From Rubrobacter sp. (lineage in GTDB: Bacteria; Actinomycetota; Rubrobacteria; Rubrobacterales; Rubrobacteraceae), in assembly GCA_016781775.1 (NCBI GenBank), contig JADDPR010000400.1:1-7780 (forward strand): a DNA stretch of 7,780 bases, read 5' to 3'. Position numbers and translations under genes: made by a program. A model generated the notes under the pieces. The model did no database searches. It was not told the DNA's origin and saw only the letters and a list, made by a program, of their open reading frames with translations. Below, piece after piece: positions 1-6,415 of the stretch (position 1 is its first letter; every line of letters begins with the position of its first letter).

Positions 1-19
1 GGAGGGAAGCGACGGTTCG

Positions 20-48
20 TTGTCGGCTGTTTTGCCCTCCGGTATAAA
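20..48 (+). promoter_or_regulatory. Candidate sigma-70-type promoter, distal, for the QYA-repeat gene
   Basis: A TTGTCG box (20-25) and a TATAAA box (43-48) are separated by 17 bases, close to the housekeeping consensus TTGACA-17-TATAAT. The TATAAA lies between two CCGG tetramers (39-42 and 51-54). Transcription would begin near 55 and give a leader of about 115 nt before the ATG at 170. That leader includes a weak inverted repeat (GCGTC 82-86 with GACGC 101-105). The promoter is inferred from sequence only; the box at 131-136 is a competing candidate. Confidence 0.45.
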
Positions 49-108
49 GGCCGGGAGTACGAATCACGGCTCGCGTATGGGGCGTCGTCTGCCGTCGGCG
101 GACGCGTC

Positions 109-136
109 TTTGGGCCAAACCACAAGTTTCTAGAAT
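109..136 (+). promoter_or_regulatory. Candidate proximal promoter for the QYA-repeat gene
   Basis: A TAGAAT box (131-136) in a locally AT-rich patch has a weak TTTGGG -35 candidate (109-114) 16 bases upstream. Initiation would fall near 143, giving a short leader of about 27 nt that still includes the G-rich ribosome binding site at 157-162. The -35 match is poor, so this is a second choice or an additional promoter. Confidence 0.3.
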
Positions 137-169
137 ACGTATCGACGACACAGGCAGGGGGGATGGCAG

Positions 170-1135
170 ATGCGCGAAGGTCGGGAGATAAGGGAACCTC
201 ACGGGTCCGGCGAGCGACGTCGGCGCGGGGTGTTTCTGCTGCGGCGCGTGGGCGCCGTCCTCGCGCTGCTTGCTTTGATGGTCTTGGTCGCCCCGCAGGC
301 GTACCAGGCCCTCGTCGGGCCGAACTCGGGGACGCAGGCGTCCGCGCCCGAGGAGAAGGAGACCGAGACCCTCGGCGCGGAGGAACCCGGGGCCGACCCG
401 CCTCCTCCGGCCGAAACCACGCAGGAGCCCACCGCCGAGCCTGCACCCGAGAATCGGGCGGAGAAGGAGACGGCCGCAAAGCCCTCTGAGGATGCCCCGA
501 AGGACGAGGAGCGTGCGCCTGAGGAGCCGGCTCCGGCGGAGCCCGCGGTGCCCGAAATGGAAGAGCCCGCTGCCGCCGTCGTCGCCGTCGAGCAGCAGTA
601 CGCTTCCGAGGCGCAGTACGCCGTGGATCCGGCCGCATCCGCCGCGCAGTACGCGGCGACGGAGCAGTACCCCGTCGTCGACACGTACGCGGCGACGGAG
701 CAGTACGTCCCCGCGGACGCAGGCCTGCCCGTCCTGCCCGACCCGGTTGGTTCCGCAGCTGCCGAGGTACAGGGAGCGGTCGAGAATGTGCCGGTGACCC
801 CGAACCTGGTCCCCGCGCCGGAGTTCGTCCTGCCCGAGCCCGTGGTGTCCGTGCAACAGTATGCGCAGCCCGTTGCACCGGCCGTACTACCTGCCGCCGC
901 TCCCGCCGCACAGCTTATCCAGGCGCCTCCTGCGATCGAAGCTAGCGAGCCTATCGCCGCAGCAGGAAACACCGCGGTCCAGAACCAGTACGCTGGTGGC
1001 GGGGGCGGGACCGCTTTCGCCGAAGCTTCGGTCAGCAGCGAGGCCGGAGAGACCGGAACCAGCGAGCAGAGCTTCTCCGATACTTACGGGACCGCCAGCG
1101 CCAGCACGCAGTCCTTCAGCAGCGAGGGGAGCTAA
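170..1135 (+). CDS. Unrecognised membrane-anchored protein with Pro/Glu-rich stalk and QYA repeats
   Basis: I do not recognise this 321-residue protein. The N-terminus is Arg-rich (residues 16-19 and 25-26). One hydrophobic segment follows, about residues 27-49, with no clear signal-peptidase AxA site, so it is more likely a signal anchor (N-in, C-out) than a cleaved signal. Residues about 50-137 are rich in Pro, Glu, Ala and Thr, like an extended stalk. Gln-Tyr pairs, mostly QYA, recur at residues 143, 149, 160, 166, 178, 230 and 273. Residues 163-167 and 175-179 repeat AATEQ-Y. The tail is Gly/Ser-rich (GGGGG, then QSFS-type repeats near the end). No enzymatic motif is visible; the composition suggests a disordered extracytoplasmic or wall-associated protein. 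The ATG at 170 has a G-run (157-162) seven bases upstream. An overlapping ATG at 163 opens another frame that lacks the membrane segment. Its TAA is followed 15 bases later by a long palindrome, consistent with a single-gene transcript. Function is unknown. Confidence 0.75.
   Translation: MREGREIREPHGSGERRRRGVFLLRRVGAVLALLALMVLVAPQAYQALVGPNSGTQASAPEEKETETLGAEEPGADPPPPAETTQEPTAEPAPENRAEKETAAKPSEDAPKDEERAPEEPAPAEPAVPEMEEPAAAVVAVEQQYASEAQYAVDPAASAAQYAATEQYPVVDTYAATEQYVPADAGLPVLPDPVGSAAAEVQGAVENVPVTPNLVPAPEFVLPEPVVSVQQYAQPVAPAVLPAAAPAAQLIQAPPAIEASEPIAAAGNTAVQNQYAGGGGGTAFAEASVSSEAGETGTSEQSFSDTYGTASASTQSFSSEGS
649..706 (+). repeat. Two identical 22-bp direct repeats within the QYA-repeat gene
   Basis: Bases 649-670 and 685-706 are identical over 22 bases and start 36 bases (12 codons) apart. 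Both encode Y-A-A-T-E-Q-Y. Exact identity at the nucleotide level, including third positions, points to recent in-frame duplication or slippage rather than only selection on the peptide. The repeat lies inside a wider run of Gln-Tyr motifs at residues 143-179. Confidence 0.85.
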
Positions 1136-1150
1136 GGGAAAGAGCCGTCC

Positions 1151-1190
1151 GCCCGGCGCCCCCGAGAGACGTCTCTCGGGGGCGCCGGGC
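1151..1190 (+). terminator. Perfect 40-bp palindrome, probable transcription terminator
   Basis: Bases 1151-1170 are the exact reverse complement of 1171-1190, with no spacer and GACGTC at the centre. As RNA it would form a very stable GC-rich hairpin of about 18 pairs closed by a small loop. It starts 15 bases after the stop codon of the QYA-repeat gene. The following bases (CATTTCGCTT) hold only a weak T-rich tract, so it is not a classic intrinsic terminator. U-poor hairpins downstream of genes are common in actinobacteria. The symmetry would also allow a protein-binding role. Confidence 0.65.
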
Positions 1191-1263
1191 CATTTCGCTT
1201 CGAACTCGACGCCTCTGCCTCCCGGCACCCTGAGGTACAGGGCCGTTATGACGGGGCAGCTTC

Positions 1264-1278
1264 TACAATGATCTCTTG
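1264..1278 (+). promoter_or_regulatory. TACAAT -10 box giving a probably leaderless tilS transcript
   Basis: TACAAT (1264-1269) ends eight bases before the GTG start codon of tilS at 1278. Initiation six to eight bases after a -10 box would fall at 1276-1278, on or next to the start codon. There is no Shine-Dalgarno sequence between the box and the GTG, which fits leaderless translation, a common actinobacterial mode. I see no good -35 box; TTATGA at 1246-1251 is too close (12 bases). Confidence 0.5.
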
Positions 1279-2618
1279 TGAGAGGCTCTAGTTTCTCTGC
1301 GGGTGTCGGTCGGACCGTCCGGCGTTACGGCATGGATCTATCTCGTCCCCTGATAATGGTTTCGGGCGGGCCGGATTCGGTGGCGCTGCTGCGCGTGGTC
1401 GTAGAGCTCGGCGGCCATCCCGTTGTCCTGCACGTGGATTACGGTCTGCGGGGCGAGGAGTCCCGGGGGGACGTGGAGTTTGTCCAGGGGCTCTGCGGGA
1501 GGATGGGGCTTGTGTGCGAAGTCGAAAGCTTCGAACTCGAGGGCTCCAACCTTCAGGAGGAGGCGCGGCGGGGCCGTTACCGGCTCGCGGAAGACCTCGC
1601 TACCGAGCGGAATCTCTCCGCCATCGTCACGGGACATACCGCCGACGACGTGGCCGAGACGGTGCTTATGAACTTGGCGCGCGGGGCGGGGACGCGGGGG
1701 CTCTCGGGGATACCGCCGGTCCGGGGACGCCTGGCCCGGCCCCTTATCGAGAGGCGGCGGGCGGAGGTGCTCCGTTACCTCGAAGACCTGGGCCAGCCCT
1801 TCCGGACGGACTCCACGAACCTTTTGCCGAAGTACGCCCGCAACCGCATCCGGCTGGAGGTCCTGCCGGTGCTGGAAGAGCTCTACCCGGGAGCAGGGGG
1901 GAACGTGGCGCGAGCGGCCGGCCTCCTGCGTGAGGATCTAGCGGCGCTCGAGGGCATGGCTCGCGGGGTGCTACGCCGACGCGAAGGGGAGATATTCGTT
2001 CCGGTGGGCAAGCTACAGGAGATGCCGCTTGCGCTCCGCAGGCACGTCGTGCGGGAGGCCTACTCCGCACTGCTTCCCGGAGTTTCTCCCTCAGACTCGG
2101 ACGCCGTCGAGGGCGTCCTGCAACTCGCCGTCCGGGGTGGAGGGACGGGAGAACTACATCTGCCGGGCGGCATTGTGGCCGTTGCCCGTTCCGGCGAGGA
2201 GCTGGCGTTCCGTCGCGTGCAAGACTTCGTCGCCCCCGGGGAGGAGGCTCTTCTGCCGGGTGTGCATGAGTTCGGGCGTTGGGCGATCGGTGTGTCGGAG
2301 GTGCCGGAGTTCGACGCACGGCAGGCCTCCCGTCCGGAGGTCGCGTATCTGGACGCCTCCCCGGGGCCGTATCGGGTGCGGATCGTGCACGAGGGGGATA
2401 CTATTCGCCCGTTGGGCCTCGGGGGCACCAAGAAGGTCTACAAGGCGTTAAAGGACCGCAAGGTGCCGAAGGACCTCAGGCAGCGCATGCCGGTGGTCGT
2501 GGATCGGCGCGGGGAGGTCGCCTGGATCCCCCTGGGGGAGCTCGACGAGGGACACAAGGTTGGCGGGGAGACGGAGCAGATGATCCGGCTGGAGGTGCTA
2601 CGCAGCGCGTGGAGATGA
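1278..2618 (+). CDS. tilS: tRNA(Ile)-lysidine synthase
   Basis: TilS uses ATP and lysine to convert C34 of the CAU-anticodon tRNA-Ile to lysidine, so that it reads AUA as Ile and not Met; it is a cytoplasmic and usually essential enzyme. The 446 residues show the N-type ATP pyrophosphatase loop SGGPDS at 29-34, HVDYGLRGEES just after, TGHTADD at 118-124, and the RNRIR signature at 188-192. A C-terminal TilS domain contains GDTIRPLG from residue 373 and a KVPKDLRQRMPVVVD stretch. Together they cover the whole family architecture. The GTG at 1278 is chosen because the preceding helix (residues about 8-18) matches the usual segment ahead of the PP-loop. A start at M19 (1332) would remove it. No ribosome binding site precedes the GTG, and a TACAAT box sits just upstream, so translation is probably leaderless. 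The stop overlaps the start region of hpt, indicating a tilS-hpt operon, an arrangement common in bacteria. Confidence 0.96.
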   Translation: MRGSSFSAGVGRTVRRYGMDLSRPLIMVSGGPDSVALLRVVVELGGHPVVLHVDYGLRGEESRGDVEFVQGLCGRMGLVCEVESFELEGSNLQEEARRGRYRLAEDLATERNLSAIVTGHTADDVAETVLMNLARGAGTRGLSGIPPVRGRLARPLIERRRAEVLRYLEDLGQPFRTDSTNLLPKYARNRIRLEVLPVLEELYPGAGGNVARAAGLLREDLAALEGMARGVLRRREGEIFVPVGKLQEMPLALRRHVVREAYSALLPGVSPSDSDAVEGVLQLAVRGGGTGELHLPGGIVAVARSGEELAFRRVQDFVAPGEEALLPGVHEFGRWAIGVSEVPEFDARQASRPEVAYLDASPGPYRVRIVHEGDTIRPLGLGGTKKVYKALKDRKVPKDLRQRMPVVVDRRGEVAWIPLGELDEGHKVGGETEQMIRLEVLRSAWR

Positions 2619-2623
2619 AGAGC

Positions 2624-3172
2624 ATGATGGGTGACGTCGCCGAGGTTCTCGTGCCTTCGGTCGAGATCCAGGAGAAAGTCGCCGAGATGGGGGAGCGCAT
2701 TACCCAGGACTACGGGGGCGAGAGGCTCTTGCTCGTCGGCGTCCTGCGCGGGGCGGTCGTGGTCATGGGAGACCTGATGCGCAACATAGACCTGCCCTGC
2801 GAGATCGACTTTATGGACATAAGCTCCTATGGTTCGGGGACCTCTTCGAGCGGGGTGGTACGCATCCTCAAGGACCTCGAAGAGGACATAAGCGGCCGTC
2901 ACGTCCTCGTCGTCGAGGACATCATCGACACCGGCCTCACGCTCTCTTACCTCCTGCGTTCCCTCCGGGCGCGCAAGCCCGCCTCCCTGGAGATCTGCGC
3001 CCTGCTCTCCAAGCCCTCGCGCCGCAGGGTGGAGCTCGACGTGAAGTACCTCGGCTTTGAGGTACCGGACGAGTTCGTCGTGGGCTACGGGTTGGACTAC
3101 GCCGGGGCGTACCGTAATCTCCCCGACATCTGCATCTTGAAGGAGGAGATCTTCGCCGGCACGGGCTCGTAA
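2624..3172 (+). CDS. hpt: Hypoxanthine (guanine) phosphoribosyltransferase
   Basis: This purine salvage enzyme transfers phosphoribose from PRPP to hypoxanthine or guanine, giving IMP or GMP. The 182 residues are the usual length. The PRPP-binding signature VVEDIIDTG lies around residues 96-104 (EDIIDTG at 98-104). It is preceded by the flexible-loop region SSYGSG and the ILKDLEEDI stretch. DEFVVGYGLDYA near the C-terminus is the conserved purine-binding segment. The start is uncertain. ATG 2615 overlaps the tilS stop (ATGA) but has GGAG directly abutting it. ATG 2624 is nine bases from that GGAG and is preferred; ATG 2627 is also possible. The three differ by at most four residues. The frame is open far upstream (to 2279), but that part lies in tilS and resembles no Hpt. 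It is co-transcribed with tilS and ends in a hairpin before ftsH. Confidence 0.95.
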   Translation: MMGDVAEVLVPSVEIQEKVAEMGERITQDYGGERLLLVGVLRGAVVVMGDLMRNIDLPCEIDFMDISSYGSGTSSSGVVRILKDLEEDISGRHVLVVEDIIDTGLTLSYLLRSLRARKPASLEICALLSKPSRRRVELDVKYLGFEVPDEFVVGYGLDYAGAYRNLPDICILKEEIFAGTGS

Positions 3173-3184
3173 AGCCTCGTGCCG
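3157..3184 (+). terminator. Hairpin containing the hpt stop codon, possible terminator or 3' stabiliser
   Basis: Bases 3157-3167 pair with 3173-3184: CGGCACG with CGTGCCG, then GGCT with AGCC, with one bulged T at 3177. The five-base loop (3168-3172) includes the TAA stop of hpt. No T-tract follows, so a classic intrinsic terminator is not supported. It may still stop or stabilise the tilS-hpt mRNA ahead of the ftsH promoter. Confidence 0.4.
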
Positions 3185-3221
3185 ATGCCCCGCGTCGACG
3201 TCCGTGGAACATGCAACAGGC

Positions 3222-3248
3222 TTGCTTTGGCGGGAGGGGTAGTATAAT
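3222..3248 (+). promoter_or_regulatory. Probable ftsH promoter
   Basis: A perfect TATAAT (3243-3248) lies in the gap between hpt and ftsH, with TTGCTT (3222-3227) 15 bases upstream as a slightly close -35 box. Transcription would start near 3255. That leaves a leader of about 30 nt containing the ribosome binding site TAGGAGAGG (3269-3277). It is the best -10 match seen in this window and probably drives ftsH and the following folate genes. Confidence 0.65.
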
Positions 3249-3285
3249 CTCCTCGGTTTTCAAATCTTAGGAGAGGTAAAAAGAG

Positions 3286-5175
3286 TTGGGCAGATTCTTA
3301 AGAAGTGGCGGGCTGTACTTCGTTATCCTTGTCATCTTCGCGATAGTCCTGGTCAGGCTCATCAGCACTGGCAGCCCCGATGCTACGGAGTTGACCTCCG
3401 AGGAGTTCGAGCAGCACGTGGCCGACCGCTCGTTCGTCCTCGACGACGAGCAGAACCCCCTGACGGTAAAGGATGAGGATCAGACCGTCACCGGCGTTCT
3501 TGACACGCCGGGTCCGGGTGAGAACGACAAGTTCGAGTTCCCCTACGCCGAGGACTACGACATAGCTAGAACCCTCGGCGACGCGAACATCGCGTACACG
3601 ACCGACCCGCAGAACACCGGGTTCTGGCTCGGCCTGTTGGGCACCATCGGTCCCCTCCTTATCTTCTTGCTTCTCTTCCTGTTCCTCATGAGCTCGATGC
3701 AGGGCGGCGGCAACAGGGTGATGAGCTTCGGCAAGAGCCGTGCTCGTAGGATGACGAAGGACTCCCCGAAGGTCACCTTCGCCGACGTCGCGGGGGCGGA
3801 CGAGGCCGTGCAGGAGCTCACGGAGATCAAGGAGTTCCTCGAGTCGCCGCAGAAGTTCCAGAAGCTCGGCGCGCGCATCCCGAAGGGCGCCCTGCTGGTC
3901 GGCCCTCCGGGTACCGGTAAGACCCTTCTGGCGCGGGCCGTGGCCGGGGAGGCCGGGGTCCCGTTCTTCAGCATCTCGGGCTCCGACTTTGTCGAGATGT
4001 TCGTCGGCGTCGGTGCGAGCCGCGTGCGCGACCTCTTCGAGCAGGCCAAGCAGAACAGCCCGTGCATCATCTTCATGGACGAGATCGACGCGGTCGGCAG
4101 GCAGCGCGGCGCGGGCCTGGGCGGCGGCCACGACGAGAGGGAGCAGACGCTCAACCAGCTTCTCGTCGAGATGGACGGCTTCGACGCCAAGGGTGGGATC
4201 ATCATGATCGCCGCCACCAACCGCCCGGACATCCTCGACCCTGCGCTCCTCAGGCCGGGCCGCTTCGACCGCCAGATCGTGGTCGACAGGCCGGACCTTC
4301 CGGGTCGCGAGAAGATCCTGAGCGTCCACACCAGGGGCAAGCCCTTGGGCGACGACATCCAGATCGAGACGCTCGCCCGTTCGACGCCCGGCTTCACCGG
4401 CGCGGACCTCGCGAACCTCGTGAACGAGGCGGCCCTGCTCGCGGCGCGTCACGACAAGGACCAGATCGACATGTCCGAGATGGAGGAGGCCATCGACCGG
4501 GTGATCGCGGGTCCCGAGAGGAAGACCCGCCTCATCTCCGCCAAGGAGAAGGAGATCACGGCCTACCACGAGGCCGGCCACGCCATCGTCGGCGCCCTGT
4601 TGCCCGACGCCGACCCGGTTCACAAGATCACGATCATCCCGCGCGGCCAGGCTTTGGGTGTAACGATGAGCCTGCCGACGGAGGATCGGTTCATGATGAG
4701 CCGCGGCCAGCTTATGGCGCAGCTCGCGATGATGCTCGGAGGCCGCGCGGCGGAGAGGGTGACGTTCGACGAGATCACCACCGGCGCCTCCAACGACCTC
4801 GAGCGGGTCACGTCGACCGCGAGGCAGATGGTCACGCGTTACGGGATGAGCGAGAAGCTCGGCCCGATGGCGCTCGGGAACAACAACGGCCAGGTCTTCC
4901 TCGGGCGCGAGATGTCGTCGCAGCCCGACTACTCTGACGAGATCGCCTTCCAGATCGACAAGGAGATCCGGCGCATCGTCGATGAGTCCTACGACACGGC
5001 CGAGGACCTGCTCGTGCGCAACCGGCGCCTCCTCGAGAAGCTCTCCAAGGACCTGATCGAGTACGAGACCGTCGACGCCAAGCACCTCAAGCGCCTCGTC
5101 GACGAGTTCGCCGTCGACCGGGTGACGACCGACAAGTTCGACCGCGACTACAACAGCAGCTACCAGCAGGACTAG
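3286..5175 (+). CDS. ftsH: ATP-dependent zinc metalloprotease FtsH
   Basis: FtsH is a hexameric, membrane-bound AAA+ protease that extracts and degrades misassembled membrane proteins and some regulators. The 629 residues contain a first membrane helix at about 7-27 and an extracytoplasmic segment to about 112. A second helix runs at about 113-139. The AAA+ module has Walker A GPPGTGKT at 206-213, Walker B IIFMDEID at 261-268, and the second region of homology with arginine fingers R323 and R326. The M41 peptidase has HEAGH at 428-432 (two His zinc ligands and catalytic E429) and the third ligand D504. All key residues are intact and the length is normal. The start is TTG at 3286, with TAGGAGAGG nine bases upstream and the N-terminal helix directly following. 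The TAG stop abuts the TTG start of folP. A TATAAT promoter upstream and absence of a gap downstream suggest it heads an ftsH-folP-folB-folK-coaX transcript. Confidence 0.98.
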   Translation: MGRFLRSGGLYFVILVIFAIVLVRLISTGSPDATELTSEEFEQHVADRSFVLDDEQNPLTVKDEDQTVTGVLDTPGPGENDKFEFPYAEDYDIARTLGDANIAYTTDPQNTGFWLGLLGTIGPLLIFLLLFLFLMSSMQGGGNRVMSFGKSRARRMTKDSPKVTFADVAGADEAVQELTEIKEFLESPQKFQKLGARIPKGALLVGPPGTGKTLLARAVAGEAGVPFFSISGSDFVEMFVGVGASRVRDLFEQAKQNSPCIIFMDEIDAVGRQRGAGLGGGHDEREQTLNQLLVEMDGFDAKGGIIMIAATNRPDILDPALLRPGRFDRQIVVDRPDLPGREKILSVHTRGKPLGDDIQIETLARSTPGFTGADLANLVNEAALLAARHDKDQIDMSEMEEAIDRVIAGPERKTRLISAKEKEITAYHEAGHAIVGALLPDADPVHKITIIPRGQALGVTMSLPTEDRFMMSRGQLMAQLAMMLGGRAAERVTFDEITTGASNDLERVTSTARQMVTRYGMSEKLGPMALGNNNGQVFLGREMSSQPDYSDEIAFQIDKEIRRIVDESYDTAEDLLVRNRRLLEKLSKDLIEYETVDAKHLKRLVDEFAVDRVTTDKFDRDYNSSYQQD

Positions 5176-6030
5176 TTGCGGGTACAGAGCAATAGCGTCC
5201 ACGGCGGGACCGGACCCCCACCCCTGGGGCCCGGTCCCGTCCTTTTCGGCATCCTCAACGTCACCCCGGACTCCTTCTCCGACGGCGGCGAGTTCTTCGG
5301 CGCCGCGCCCGCCGTCTCCCACGCCGAGAGGCTCCTCGACGAGGGCGCGCACGCCATCGACATCGGCGGCGAGTCGACCCGCCCCGGTTCGGACCCGGTA
5401 AGCCCCGAGGAGGAGGCGCGCCGGGTCGTCCCGGTCGTACGCGGCATCCTGGAGGCGCGTCCCGGCACCCGGATCTCCGTGGACACTTACCGGGCCTCGA
5501 CCGCCGGGGCCGCCCTCGACGCCGGAGCCGCCATCATCAACGACGTCACCGCGCTCGGCGGCGACCCTCGCATGGCGGGTCTGGTCGCCGAGAGGAGGTG
5601 CCCGGTCGTCCTCATGCACATGCTCGGCGAGCCCAAGACCATGCAGGAGAACCCGCACTACGACGACGTCGTACGAGAGGTTCGCGACTACCTCGCCGCC
5701 AAGGCCGAGGAGGCGATCTCCGCGGGCGTCGACCCTGCGAACGTTATTCTGGACCCTGGCATAGGCTTCGGGAAGACGATGAAGCACAACCTCGAGCTCC
5801 TCGACCGCCTCGAGACGCTCGTGGAGCTGGGCTTTCCGGTCCTCGTGGGAACCTCGCGCAAGGGCTTCCTCGGCAAGATCACGGGCTCCGAGGATCCGAA
5901 GGCCCGCGTCTTCGGTACGGTCGCAACGAGCGTCATGTCCTACGAACGGGGCGCCACCCTCTTCCGCGTCCACGACGTTCGGGCTAACCGCGAGGCGCTG
6001 GAGGTAGCGGCGGCCGTGCGGGAGGTGTAG
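5176..6030 (+). CDS. folP: Dihydropteroate synthase
   Basis: FolP condenses 6-hydroxymethyl-7,8-dihydropterin pyrophosphate with p-aminobenzoate to give dihydropteroate; it is the sulfonamide target. The 284 residues form a complete TIM-barrel enzyme. Signature 1 is GILNVTPDSFSDGG at 25-38. Signature 2 is IDIGGESTRPG at 61-71, with ND at 122-123 and LDPGIGFGKT at 192-201. TSRKGF lies at 226-231 and the RVH anion-binding motif at 264-266. The TTG start immediately follows the ftsH TAG. AGGA at 5168-5171 is only four bases upstream, so translation probably depends on coupling to ftsH. No other common start codon lies in frame before signature 1 except CTG at 5224. The first 20 residues are poorly conserved in kind and are encoded partly by a GC-rich hairpin. 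folB follows seven bases after the stop. Confidence 0.96.
   Translation: MRVQSNSVHGGTGPPPLGPGPVLFGILNVTPDSFSDGGEFFGAAPAVSHAERLLDEGAHAIDIGGESTRPGSDPVSPEEEARRVVPVVRGILEARPGTRISVDTYRASTAGAALDAGAAIINDVTALGGDPRMAGLVAERRCPVVLMHMLGEPKTMQENPHYDDVVREVRDYLAAKAEEAISAGVDPANVILDPGIGFGKTMKHNLELLDRLETLVELGFPVLVGTSRKGFLGKITGSEDPKARVFGTVATSVMSYERGATLFRVHDVRANREALEVAAAVREV
5206..5238 (+). other. GC-rich hairpin in the first codons of folP
   Basis: GGGACCGG (5206-5213) pairs with CCGGTCCC (5231-5238). After one A-C mismatch the stem continues with CCCC (5215-5218) against GGGG (5226-5229), leaving a seven-base loop. It begins 31 bases after the ftsH stop, inside the non-conserved N-terminal codons of folP. It could slow ribosomes, attenuate transcription between ftsH and the folate genes, or be a by-product of GC-rich coding for Gly/Pro. 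No T-tract follows. Confidence 0.4.
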
Positions 6031-6037
6031 AGCCCCG

Positions 6038-6415
6038 GTGGCCTCAGAGGGCGAGAGAACGTTGCTATTCCGGGCACGGGTCGAGGCGCTCGAGGTCCAC
6101 GTTCGCTGCGGGGTAAGCGAGGAAGAGCGGGCGTTGCCCCAGACGCTTCTTATCGACCTGGAATATGCTTACGAAGCCGCGGGCAAAGACGATATCGCCG
6201 GTGTGGTCGATTACGGCCTGCTCCTCGTAGAGGTCGCATCGAGACTGGAGCGGGAGGAGTTCAAGCTCCTCGAGACGGCGGCGCGGATGGTTGGGGGGCA
6301 CGTCTTGAGCACTTTCCCGGCCGTTCGGGAGGTTTCCGTCTCCGTCACCAAGCCCCGGGTGCCCGTAATGCGCTCCCTCTCCGGCGTCTCGGTCTCGGTG
6401 ACCTTTCGGCGGTGA
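6038..6415 (+). CDS. folB: Dihydroneopterin aldolase
   Basis: FolB cleaves 7,8-dihydroneopterin to 6-hydroxymethyl-7,8-dihydropterin and glycolaldehyde, supplying the substrate of FolK. The 125 residues match the small family. The glycine and acidic motif GVSEEER is at 25-31, with the pterin-region Glu probably E29 or E30. VVDYGLL follows at 56-62 (Y59), then LLE at 77-79 (E79), and the catalytic-type lysine is K105 in TKP. The GTG at 6038 has GGGAGG (6020-6025) twelve bases upstream, a little far. An in-frame TTG at 6062 is possible and would remove only eight residues ahead of the conserved strand. The end overlaps folK by four bases (GTGA), a sign of translational coupling. Confidence 0.93.
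   Translation: MASEGERTLLFRARVEALEVHVRCGVSEEERALPQTLLIDLEYAYEAAGKDDIAGVVDYGLLLVEVASRLEREEFKLLETAARMVGGHVLSTFPAVREVSVSVTKPRVPVMRSLSGVSVSVTFRR

Noticed and set aside
82..105. Inverted repeat in the leader of the first gene as a possible riboswitch or attenuator
   Set aside because: Only five pairs in the outer stem and three in the inner one, with no recognisable conserved riboswitch core; such structure is expected by chance at this G/C content.
1..489. Open frame from the window edge into the QYA-repeat gene (frame of position 1)
   Set aside because: Third-position G/C is visibly lower than in the real genes for the part before 170, promoter-like boxes fall inside it, and the rest overlaps the better-supported gene at 170 in another frame.
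199..972. A 257-codon minus-strand frame rich in Ser, Ala, Gly and Cys
   Set aside because: It is the antisense of the QYA-repeat gene. Its Cys-rich and Ala-rich runs arise from the reverse complement of Gln-Tyr-Ala and Ala/Pro codons, and no ribosome binding site or domain supports it.
3298..5973. An 891-codon open frame on the minus strand across ftsH and folP
   Set aside because: It lies antisense to two intact, fully recognisable genes. Its product is dominated by Arg, Val, Leu, Asp, Glu, Ala and Gly, as expected from reading GC-rich codons backwards. No domain is recognisable.
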